The position numbers and the translations under genes were made by a program. The notes beneath the pieces are model-generated. The model searched no databases. It was not told the DNA's origin and saw nothing but the letters and a program-made list of their open reading frames with translations. This document shows, one piece after another, positions 36,103-43,768 of a stretch of DNA of 64,000 nt; positions within the stretch are counted from its first letter, which is position 1, and every line of letters begins with the position of its first letter. This stretch comes from Hymenobacter sp. BT559 (GTDB lineage Bacteria; Bacteroidota; Bacteroidia; Cytophagales; Hymenobacteraceae), in NCBI RefSeq assembly GCF_017571525.1, contig NZ_JAGETY010000007.1, positions 62,001 to 126,000 on the forward strand, read 5' to 3'.

Positions 36103-36391
36103 AGAAACTGAGATACAACCTGCTGAGGGAGGCAGCGGGTAGGTGCAGAAGAAAGAAGTAGGCGGGTAGCGGGCCCCTTATACGGTATCGACGGGCTGAC
36201 CGATGACGGGGTAACCGCCCCGGCCAATGAAGTACGAATGAACCCGCTTTGGCCCCGAGGCTAGCCGCAGCTACGCAAAGCAGGCAGGCACGGTTGAGGT
36301 TAGGCACTAACCCGCGCTGGCTAGCCCCCGTTGAAAGCTCGCCACCGGGCCGAACCCAACGCCGGCCGGCTGTTGTTTCTTGCGTTGCATT

Positions 36392-37702
36392 ATGGCTACT
36401 ACCACTCTCCCCGCCGAAGCCGAGGCCCAGGCTTCCGCTGCCGAATCTCACGAAGAGGCGCATGCCAAGCCTGCCAAAGCACCCAAGCCCGAGCCCTCGG
36501 CGCTGGTGCAGCAGGCCCAGGCCTACCTTGAGCCGCTGCTCGAAAAAGAGCTCGACCCGCGCCTTACCTACCACACGCTGGCCCACACGGCCTACGTGGT
36601 AAAACAGGCGCGCAACCTAGCCGACGATGCCAAGCTTTCGCCTGAGCAAACCGAGGAGTTGCTGCTGGCGGCCTGGTTTCACGACACCGGCTACCTCGAT
36701 ACCTACGACGGCCACGAGTACAAGAGCATGGCCCGGGCCGCCGCCTGGCTCCAGGAAAAAGGCTATGACCCGGCCCGCATGGAGGTCGTTAAAAATCTCA
36801 TCCGGGCTACCCACCGCAACGAAGGAGCCAAAACCGAGCTGGAAAAAATGCTTGTCGATGCCGACATGAGCAACCTGGCGGCCGATGACTTCCGGGCGCG
36901 CGCCGAGCTCATTCGCAACGAGTGGGAGCTGGCTCTCGACAAGTCGTACACCACCCCCGACTGGGCCGAGCTGCAGCTCAATTTCATGCTAGCCCACAAG
37001 TACCAGTCGGAAGCAGGCAAGGCGCGCTATAAGAAGTGCCTTAAGAATAATATCGAGGACCAGCGCGACCACCTCAAGAAGGCCGCCAAAAAGGCCAAGA
37101 AAAAGGAAAAGGAAGCCACCGAAACCTTCGCCGAGCCCAAGCGGGGCATCGAAACGATGTTTCGCACCATGTACTCCAACCACATGAAGCTCTCGGACAT
37201 GGCCGACAAAAAGGCCAGCATGATGATTCAGCTCAATGCGGTAATTCTCTCCGTCATAATTACCTACTTCGGGGCCAAGTCGACGGGACACAGCCCCACC
37301 GGCAACGCTAGCTTTATCCGCAACCCCATTCTGGCCGTGCCCATGGGCGTGCTGCTCATCACGGCGCTAGGGTCGGTTACGTCGGCCATCCTTTCGGCCC
37401 AGCCCGATGTCACGAGCTTCAACTGGCTGAAGAAAAACCCGGAGATTGCCACCAATCGGCGCGTCAACCTGCTATTCTTCGGGCAGTTCACCAAGCTCAG
37501 CCTCCAGCACTTTCAGGAAGGCATGCGCGAGCTGATGCGTCAGAAAGATACCTTGTATACCAACATGGTAACCGACGTGTACTACCTCGGCGAAGTGCTC
37601 GACCGCAAGTACAAGCTGCTGCGCGTGAGCTATTCCATTTTTATGGTCGGCCTCATCCTCACGGCGCTCTCGTTTGGAATAGTATTGGCGTATAAGATGT
37701 AG
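36392..37702 (+). CDS. HD phosphohydrolase fused to a Pycsar-effector-type (PycTM) membrane domain
   Basis: This 436-residue protein joins two domains. Residues 35-220 form an HD phosphohydrolase with His61/His65, the HD pair at 97-98 (WFHDTGYL), His141 and Asp156/Asp158 (VDADMSNL), all present. A Lys-rich coiled segment (about 225-260) leads to a membrane part with three to four hydrophobic stretches. Its opening, MKLSDMADKKASMMIQLNAVILSVIITY, is the pattern of Pycsar system effectors (PycTM). Known PycTM proteins bind cCMP or cUMP and disrupt membranes. No pyrimidine cyclase lies in the flanking genes. ATG 36392 is chosen over an upstream start for composition. Confidence 0.88.
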   Translation: MATTTLPAEAEAQASAAESHEEAHAKPAKAPKPEPSALVQQAQAYLEPLLEKELDPRLTYHTLAHTAYVVKQARNLADDAKLSPEQTEELLLAAWFHDTGYLDTYDGHEYKSMARAAAWLQEKGYDPARMEVVKNLIRATHRNEGAKTELEKMLVDADMSNLAADDFRARAELIRNEWELALDKSYTTPDWAELQLNFMLAHKYQSEAGKARYKKCLKNNIEDQRDHLKKAAKKAKKKEKEATETFAEPKRGIETMFRTMYSNHMKLSDMADKKASMMIQLNAVILSVIITYFGAKSTGHSPTGNASFIRNPILAVPMGVLLITALGSVTSAILSAQPDVTSFNWLKKNPEIATNRRVNLLFFGQFTKLSLQHFQEGMRELMRQKDTLYTNMVTDVYYLGEVLDRKYKLLRVSYSIFMVGLILTALSFGIVLAYKM

Positions 37703-37720
37703 CCGTGCCGCCTAGCGGCG

Positions 37721-37728
37721 TAACTTTG
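37721..37728 (+). promoter_or_regulatory. -7 box of the tRNA-Arg promoter
   Basis: TAACTTTG fits the Bacteroidota TAnnTTTG -7 consensus and ends 6 bases before the first base of the tRNA, which agrees with initiation at or next to the mature 5' end. The -33 TTG is not clear. Confidence 0.5.
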
Positions 37729-37734
37729 TGGCCT

Positions 37735-37806
37735 GGCTGCGTAGTTCAAGGGATAGAATAGGCGTTTCCTAAACGCTTGATAGCAGTTCGAATCTGCTCG
37801 TGGCTA
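37735..37806 (+). tRNA. tRNA-Arg (CCT)
   Basis: A full cloverleaf of 72 bases. The acceptor is 37735-37741 with 37799-37805, with three wobble-type pairs. The D arm is GTTC/GAAT. The anticodon stem GGCGT/ACGCT holds loop TTCCTAA, with CCT at 37768-37770. The T arm is AGCAG-TTCGAAT-CTGCT. The terminal CCA is not encoded in full (ACAT follows). It reads AGG. Confidence 0.88.
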
Positions 37807-37924
37807 CATGTATTATTTTTTAAATTCTCCGCTTCGAGCCGTAGCGGAGAATTTTGTTTTGAGGCCCGGAGGGAGCCTTGATTAATATATTGTTAATTAG
37901 GCTTACCTCATAAAATCTTCATAA

Positions 37925-37952
37925 TTGGAAAGAATAACAGGTAGTAGCTTTG
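37925..37952 (+). promoter_or_regulatory. Promoter of the lipoprotein gene
   Basis: A TTG at 37925-37927 and TAGCTTTG at 37945-37952 are 17 bases apart, in line with the Bacteroidota -33/-7 promoter. The start site would be near 37959, giving a leader of about 37 bases. Confidence 0.55.
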
Positions 37953-37995
37953 CCTTGGCCTAAGCCTCTCATTCTCTACCTCTTACTCCTTTTCC

Positions 37996-39441
37996 ATGAA
38001 GCAAGTATTTCGTTACCTGGCAGCGCCGCTGCTGGGCGCCGCCCTATTAGCCGCCTGCGCCCGCCAGGACGCTAGCCCCCAAGTACCGGCCGCTACGGCG
38101 GTAAGCCAGAATGCCTCGGCGCCGGGTTTCCCCGAAGGGTTTGAAACCGGTACCAAAACCGCCTATGCCAGCGCCAGCGTCACGCTCGGCTCGGGCTCCT
38201 GGACGCTCAACGATGCCCTGCTCGGCAACACCACGGCTGACCCTAAAACCGGCACCCAGTCGGCCCGCGTGCGCAACAGCGGCATGCTGAGCATGAACTT
38301 CGACCTGACGGACGGCGCCGGCGTGGTAACGGTAGACCACGCCCGCTACGGCACCGACGCCAGCGGCACCTGGGAGCTCTGGGCCAGCGCCAACAGCGGC
38401 GCATCGTACGCCAAAGTGGGCAGTACTATCACCAGCAGCAGCACAGCCCTGAGCACGGCCAGCTTCACGGTAAACCTAGCGGGCCCCGTGCGCCTGCAAG
38501 TGCGCAAAACCGACGGCAGCACCAACCGCCTCAACTTCGACAACATTACGGTGCAGAGCTACGGCGGCACCGGCACGGGCGGCGGGGGCACCACCAGCGG
38601 CGGCAAGAAATTTTTGTTTGACGCTAGCCACGGCGAGCTGGCCGGCAACGCCGACTGGGCGCTCGATGTAGATGCCGGCGTAGTACCGCGTTTCCCCACG
38701 CCCGCTGCCTCGGGCATCACGGCCAGCACTTCCGAGAGCTACTGGACGGCCGCTCTTTCCTCATGGGGTGTGGCCTTGGTGAAGCTCGGCAACTCGGTCG
38801 AGAACCTGCCTAGCGGCACGGCCATCACCTACGGCAATACCTCGAACCCCCAGGACCTGGCCAACTACAACGTATTTGTGGTAGACGAGCCCAATAACCT
38901 ATTCACGGCCAGCGAGAAAACGGCTATTCTCAACTTCGTTCAACACGGCGGCGGCCTGTTTATGATTTCCGACCATACCGTGTCGGACCGCGATAACGAC
39001 GGCTACGACTCGCCAGCCATCTGGAACGACCTGATGAGCAACAACTCGGTGCAGGCCAACCCCTTCGGCTACAGCATCGCGCTCACCAATATCTCCGAAA
39101 CGACTTCCAACGTGCTGGCTAGCAGTACCAACGTTATCCTGCACGGCTCGCAGGGCAATGTGACGCAACTCAAGTTCTCGAATGGCGCTACCATCACCAA
39201 GACCAGCGGCTCGCAGGCCCAGCCGCTTATCTGGCAGGGCAGCTCGGCGCAGGGCCTCAGCAACATTATGTGCGCCACCAGCACCTTCGGCACGGGCCGC
39301 GTCTTCTGCATCACCGATTCGTCGCCGGCTGATGACGGCACTGGCAGCCCCGGCAACACCGTGTATCCTGGCTGGACCGAGATTTCGAGCCACGCGCCGC
39401 TGCACCTGAACGCTTCGCTCTGGCTGGCCAATCAGCAGTAA
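37996..39441 (+). CDS. Outer-surface lipoprotein with beta-sandwich and GATase-like domains
   Basis: This 481-residue lipoprotein has a signal ending LLAAC (Cys21). Residues 45-190 form a MAM-like beta-sandwich found in many Bacteroidota secreted proteins. It opens PGFPEGFETGTKTAYAS and contains GTWELWASANSGASYAKVGS and VRLQVRKTDGSTNRLNFDNI. After a Gly/Thr linker, residues 205-481 start FLFDASHGELAGNADWALD and include YNVFVVDEPNN, FVQHGGGLFMISDH and GRVFCITDSSPADDG. That is the layout of DUF4350/GldG-like or trehalose-utilisation GATase folds. No catalytic Cys is obvious. The function is unknown; substrate binding at the cell surface is an inference. Confidence 0.8.
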   Translation: MKQVFRYLAAPLLGAALLAACARQDASPQVPAATAVSQNASAPGFPEGFETGTKTAYASASVTLGSGSWTLNDALLGNTTADPKTGTQSARVRNSGMLSMNFDLTDGAGVVTVDHARYGTDASGTWELWASANSGASYAKVGSTITSSSTALSTASFTVNLAGPVRLQVRKTDGSTNRLNFDNITVQSYGGTGTGGGGTTSGGKKFLFDASHGELAGNADWALDVDAGVVPRFPTPAASGITASTSESYWTAALSSWGVALVKLGNSVENLPSGTAITYGNTSNPQDLANYNVFVVDEPNNLFTASEKTAILNFVQHGGGLFMISDHTVSDRDNDGYDSPAIWNDLMSNNSVQANPFGYSIALTNISETTSNVLASSTNVILHGSQGNVTQLKFSNGATITKTSGSQAQPLIWQGSSAQGLSNIMCATSTFGTGRVFCITDSSPADDGTGSPGNTVYPGWTEISSHAPLHLNASLWLANQQ

Positions 39442-39442
39442 G

Positions 39443-39516
39443 CTACCGGGCGGTTACCTGAAAAAAAGACCCTGGCCGCGCGGCCAGGGTCTTTTTTTCA
39501 GGTAACCGCCCGGTAG
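39443..39516. terminator. 74-bp perfect palindrome acting as bidirectional terminator
   Basis: Bases 39443-39479 and 39480-39516 are exact reverse complements over 37 positions with no loop. The core holds A7 and T7 blocks around a GC stem. It begins two bases after the lipoprotein stop and ends two bases before the DUF5686 stop. Confidence 0.92.
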
Positions 39517-39518
39517 AG

Positions 39519-42107
39519 CTAGAGCCGAAACTGTGCGCCCACTTTCACCCCAAAGTTGGGCGGGGCATTGCCGCCGCGCGTAGTGGGCGACTCGTTGCGG
39601 TAGGTGACGCGGTGAATGAAATCGACCCGCAGAAATTTGAAGATATTCTCGACGCCGTAGCCGGCCTCGATATAAGGAGCCTGGCCGAGCGAGGGCAGCA
39701 AAAACTGGTTGCCACGCCCATCTACCGGCGAGAGCTTATTAGCAGCGGTGAGGCCGCCGTAGAGGAAATTGGCGGTGGCTACCAGGCGCCAGTTCAAGCG
39801 CCGGATGCCCGGAATGGCGTTTAGAATGATGCCCTCGAAGTGGTGGTCGAGGCGCAGCGATACCGAGCGGTCGGTTACGAACTCAAAGTAATTGAGCAGG
39901 TTAAACGAGTTGATGTTGTAGAACGGCGTCTGGTTGCCGAGTGGCGCCTTCAGCAGCAGGTACGATACCTCTGAGGGAATGTAGCTACCCTCCACGCGGT
40001 AGTTGAGGCGCCCAAAGTGGCCGGCCGACAGGCTATGCGTGACCAGCAGGTTGTACTTGTGGTACGTGTTATTGCCCCGAAACCAGTCAATGGTGCCGAA
40101 GGTGTAGCGGAACGTGAACACCGGCCAGTGCTTGAGCCCGATGGCCCGGCGGCGGTTTTCGGCTTGCACCAGGTTTTCATCGGGGGCGTAGCGCGACTCC
40201 AGCACCAGCTCCGTTTGGTGCAGCTTATCGGGCGTCAGTTCGGTAGGGTCCACGCTTCCCGGCCGCGGCTGGGTGCGCACCATAAACTGCGGCACGCTGT
40301 TTTGATAGCGCAGAATGACAGTCTGCGTGAAGCCGTGAAACAGGTCGCGCTGCACGCTCAGCAGCGACAAGTCGCGCATAATGGGTAGTCCTTCCTTGAA
40401 GCGCCCCCAGCGTGAGGCCGCTACAAAGAGGTTATTATCGGGCAGAAAGTCGTTGTCGAGCAGCGCGTACTGCTCCACATCGTGCCGGTACTCGCCGCCT
40501 AGTACGGTCCAGTGCCGCCGCTCGGCAATGTAGCTAGCCCGCAGGCCGTACTTAAAGCGGTTGTCCATGGTGCCGTAGGCCACGTAGGGCTGCAACACCC
40601 AATTGCGGCTAAAGGCCGGTGTGGTGCGGAAGCCCAGGCGGAAGCGAGCACCCTCGAAGTTGTTGTAGGCGAAGGTGTTGATTATTGGCCCTAGCTCAAC
40701 CAGGCCATGCTGGCCCAACCGGCGGTAGCCGTTGATAAACAAATCTATCCAGTCGAGGGTGCTGCGCACGGCAGGCAGCTCGCGCGCCGAGTCAAGCACC
40801 GCAAAGGTCTGGCGCTCGTTCAGGCTCAGCGTATCGGGGCGGTTTTTGTCGAAGTAGCCCTCGGTAGCGCCGCGTGGCAGCAGGCCGCTCACGAGGCCGC
40901 TGGTTTCGCTGTCGGTGCCGGGCTCCATCACCGTCGACACGATAGGCTGGTCGTAGAAGTTGCCGGGATGCTCCGTATTGCGTTGAAAGCCAGAATTAAC
41001 TGTTGTAAAGCGCACGCGCATGGCAGCCTGCTTGTCGCCGGGCTGCACGGCCACCACCAGGCGGGTGCGGGCTGCTAGCCCCGGTCCCTGGTCGGGCGGC
41101 GTCAGCTCTTGCATAATGCGCAAGTCGCTCACGAAGTTGAGGTTGGCGTGCTCGCTGGCTACTACGTCGATGCGGCGCAGCGCGTACTTGTCCTTCGTAA
41201 TCCAGATAGTGCCCGTAAAAGCCAGGTCGTGGTCGCGCTTAGGCGCCACCGCTATCTTGTAGCACATATCCTGGCCCACCAGCAGCGAATCTTGCAGAGT
41301 GTAGTCGTAGGTGAGGCGCCCGCCCGCCGAAATGGGCGAGATAAAGTCCTTACCCAGAATATTTTGCCAATTTGGGTAGAAGTCGAAATTCTGAAAATTC
41401 GACCCTAGCATCTGGCTCAGCACCGAGCCCTCGCGCGGGCCGGCGCCGCGCATCTGCTTGTGCAGGATATCTTCGCGGCGGTGCAGCGGCGGGCCATATT
41501 TCACGTACACCTTTGAGCCGACCTCCGAGGCAAACAGCGGCAGCGGAGCGTCGGGGTCGGCGGCGGCAGTGGCCCCGTGGCGGGCAGCCAGGGCCCGCAT
41601 GTCTTTCACCACCTTGCGGTTGGCCAGGGCCTTCGGAATGTCGGCCAGGCTCACCTCAATGCGGTTATACGAGTCGAACTCGGCCGAGGTGAGGGCAGTG
41701 CGCTCGTTTTCGGGCTTGTGCTTCTGCACTTCGCGCAAAATGCGAAATGCCGGGTTCTCGGGCTTGCGCGAGCTCACAAATACTTCGCCCAGGGCCACAC
41801 CTCCGCCTTTTTTGAGGCGAAACAGCAAGGTTTGCGCGGGCTCGGCCGTGAGCTTTTTGCGCAGCGTAATAAAGCCGAGCGACGAAGCCGCCAGCGAGTC
41901 GGGCGCACCCTCCACGCTTAGGCGGAACTTACCCTCCTGGTCGGCCGTGACGCCAGTGCTGGTGCGCGGCACAAAAATCGACGCAAACGGCACCGGCTCG
42001 CCCGTAGCCGCTTCCACCACCTGCCCGCTAAGGGTAATGCGTTGGGCCACTGCAAGCCGGCCGGTCAACAGCAGGCCTAGCAGCAGTAGCGAAACGGTAA
42101 ATTTCAT
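39519..42107 (-). CDS. DUF5686 / carboxypeptidase-regulatory-like outer-membrane protein
   Basis: This 862-residue exported protein has a signal peptide (MKFTVSLLLLGLLLTGRLAVAQ). A CarboxypepD_reg-like domain (about 24-105) follows, with SGQVVEAATGEPVPFASIFV and the TADQEGKFRLSV turn. The rest fits DUF5686: KPENPAFRILREVQKHKPEN near residue 118, FDSYNRIEVSL near 145, and a long beta-strand-rich C-terminal half that looks like an outer-membrane barrel (ending FGVKVGAQFRL). ATG 42107 opens the signal peptide. The function of this common Bacteroidota family is not known. It converges on the lipoprotein gene across a palindrome. Confidence 0.92.
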   Translation of the reverse strand: MKFTVSLLLLGLLLTGRLAVAQRITLSGQVVEAATGEPVPFASIFVPRTSTGVTADQEGKFRLSVEGAPDSLAASSLGFITLRKKLTAEPAQTLLFRLKKGGGVALGEVFVSSRKPENPAFRILREVQKHKPENERTALTSAEFDSYNRIEVSLADIPKALANRKVVKDMRALAARHGATAAADPDAPLPLFASEVGSKVYVKYGPPLHRREDILHKQMRGAGPREGSVLSQMLGSNFQNFDFYPNWQNILGKDFISPISAGGRLTYDYTLQDSLLVGQDMCYKIAVAPKRDHDLAFTGTIWITKDKYALRRIDVVASEHANLNFVSDLRIMQELTPPDQGPGLAARTRLVVAVQPGDKQAAMRVRFTTVNSGFQRNTEHPGNFYDQPIVSTVMEPGTDSETSGLVSGLLPRGATEGYFDKNRPDTLSLNERQTFAVLDSARELPAVRSTLDWIDLFINGYRRLGQHGLVELGPIINTFAYNNFEGARFRLGFRTTPAFSRNWVLQPYVAYGTMDNRFKYGLRASYIAERRHWTVLGGEYRHDVEQYALLDNDFLPDNNLFVAASRWGRFKEGLPIMRDLSLLSVQRDLFHGFTQTVILRYQNSVPQFMVRTQPRPGSVDPTELTPDKLHQTELVLESRYAPDENLVQAENRRRAIGLKHWPVFTFRYTFGTIDWFRGNNTYHKYNLLVTHSLSAGHFGRLNYRVEGSYIPSEVSYLLLKAPLGNQTPFYNINSFNLLNYFEFVTDRSVSLRLDHHFEGIILNAIPGIRRLNWRLVATANFLYGGLTAANKLSPVDGRGNQFLLPSLGQAPYIEAGYGVENIFKFLRVDFIHRVTYRNESPTTRGGNAPPNFGVKVGAQFRL

Positions 42108-42278
42108 ATAAGTAGAGCGATACGCAAGGCCTTGGGTTAGAGAGACACGCTTGCAAGTTACGCAAGGTGCCGCAGGTGCCAACTAGTTCCAGATGACCAC
42201 CTAGGCATACGCTACAGAGCGTATTTAGGTCGAAGTTGGCGCTAATAATGAATATTTTACCTTGATTAACTACAAAAA

Positions 42279-42308
42279 AAGCGGCTCAAAATCTGGTTTG
42301 AGCCGCTT
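42279..42308 (-). terminator. Terminator of the GH1-containing minus-strand group
   Basis: A 12-bp stem (42279-42290 with 42297-42308), a 6-base loop, and seven A on the left, which read as U in minus-strand RNA. It lies 36 bases after the GH1 stop. Confidence 0.88.
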
Positions 42309-42344
42309 CCTGAAAACATCATTTTTCTATGCCAATGGCTGGTT

Positions 42345-43679
42345 TTACACTTCGACTTTCAGCGTCGCGGGCCGCTCGGTCACCTCAAACAGCTCGCCGT
42401 GGGGCACGATAGTAATCTGGCCATACTCCTGCAGCAGCATCTTATACGCCTCGGCCACGGGCCGGGGCTTGCGGTCGAGGTCGTAGAGGCCGCAGGCATT
42501 CACGGTGCCTTTTTTCTGGGCTAGCCCCGTTTCCCAGTCTACCTGGTCGATAAGCGAATACCACGTAAAGCCCAGCACCGGCACGCCTTCCTTGCGGATG
42601 CGCAAGACGTTGACCCACTGCTTCCAGAGCCAGGTGGGCGCCTCCTGGGCATCAAACACGTTGGTTTCGGTGTGCATCACCGGCTTCTTATAGCGCTGGT
42701 AGTAGTCGTGGGTGATAGTGTACCAGCCCAGCACGTCCATGCTGGTGCAGATTTCGCCGTTGGGCAACATAATCTTCTCGTTGCGGCCGTAGTAGTCGTT
42801 GCCCATTACCTGGTAGCCGGGCGGCTCGCCGGCCATAAACCAATCGTACTCCTGCCGGGTCATGCCATTGTCGTACAAGTAGTTGAGGACTTCGCCCTCG
42901 GGCTGGTGCGCGTATAGCAGGTCGAGCGAGGTAAAGCGCAGCTTGTTTTCGAGCTGCACGGTGGGGGTGTGCTCGGCCCGCAGCTCGTGCGTAAACTCGG
43001 CCGACTCGCTTTGCACAATCACGCAGTCGGGGCGGTGCTTGGCAATCTTTTGCGTGCCCATGATGCTCGCCGCCACCGTGTGCTTGAGGGCCGTGACAAA
43101 GCCTTTGTCGGACTTCAGCTGCTCGTTCCAGATGCCGTCTTTGGCGCTCGACTTGGCGGTGACGTAAATCTCGTTGACGGGGGTGTAGTAGCGCACCCAG
43201 GGGTAGCGCTTGGCTACCTCTTCGCAATAGGCGGCGAAGTGCACGGGCAGCTCGGGGTTCTGAAAATTGCCCAGCCAGTCGGGTACCCCAAAATGCATCA
43301 AATCGAGGATGGGCGTGATGCCGAGCCGCTGCATCTCGGCCATAGCCAGGTCGGCAAACTCCCAGTCGTATTTATCGGGGCTCTGCTGAATGCTATAGTA
43401 GGGCAGGCCGTAGCGCAGCACTTTCAAACCCAGCTCCTTCACCAGGCCCAGGTCTTCTTTGTAGCGGTTGTAGTGGTCGCACTCAGCCAGCAGGTCGCGG
43501 CGGGTTTTGCCGTGGTCGATGGTGGGGTAGCTGCACTCGATGCCGGTAGCAAACATAAAGTTGTTGGGCAGCCCCGTGGGCAGCCCGCTGCCGTTGTGCC
43601 CGCGCGCCCCGCCAAACTCGTCGCCGTCGTAGTTGCCGCTACCGAAATGCTCCTTGATTTCGGTGAGAAAGGATTTCAT
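42345..43679 (-). CDS. Family 1-like glycoside hydrolase
   Basis: This 444-residue (beta/alpha)8 retaining glycosidase has the acid/base Glu170 in YYTPVNEIY and the nucleophile Glu338 in VMHTETNVF. Both match clan GH-A (GH1) spacing. The N-terminus has FMFATGIECSYPTI, as in GH1 beta-glucosidases, and GLKVLRYGLPYY. There is no signal peptide, so it should act in the cytoplasm on imported disaccharides or glycosides. ATG 43679 is chosen; an upstream extension only translates an intergenic repeat. It is last in a same-strand run with a GMC oxidoreductase and its small subunit, which suggests joint sugar hydrolysis and oxidation. Confidence 0.87.
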   Translation of the reverse strand: MKSFLTEIKEHFGSGNYDGDEFGGARGHNGSGLPTGLPNNFMFATGIECSYPTIDHGKTRRDLLAECDHYNRYKEDLGLVKELGLKVLRYGLPYYSIQQSPDKYDWEFADLAMAEMQRLGITPILDLMHFGVPDWLGNFQNPELPVHFAAYCEEVAKRYPWVRYYTPVNEIYVTAKSSAKDGIWNEQLKSDKGFVTALKHTVAASIMGTQKIAKHRPDCVIVQSESAEFTHELRAEHTPTVQLENKLRFTSLDLLYAHQPEGEVLNYLYDNGMTRQEYDWFMAGEPPGYQVMGNDYYGRNEKIMLPNGEICTSMDVLGWYTITHDYYQRYKKPVMHTETNVFDAQEAPTWLWKQWVNVLRIRKEGVPVLGFTWYSLIDQVDWETGLAQKKGTVNACGLYDLDRKPRPVAEAYKMLLQEYGQITIVPHGELFEVTERPATLKVEV

Positions 43680-43684
43680 AAATA

Positions 43685-43765
43685 AGCAGTTAACAATGAG
43701 CAGGGAACAGTGAGCAGCGAGGAGCAAAGCGCGACAACTGCGCCATGCACTACTCATTGCTAAGT
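43685..43765. repeat. Extragenic TTAACAATGAGCAG-type repeat, imperfect inverted
   Basis: The left part has TTAACAATGAGCAG and GAACAGTGAGCAG. The right part has CTACTCATTGCTAAG (43750-43764), which can pair with the left CAATGAG block. It fills the gap between the GMC and GH1 genes. Confidence 0.55.
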
Positions 43766-43768
43766 GGG

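Noticed and set aside
36103..37995. Complete Pycsar operon
   Set aside because: No adenylate/guanylate-type or pyrimidine cyclase gene lies on either side of the HD-PycTM gene.
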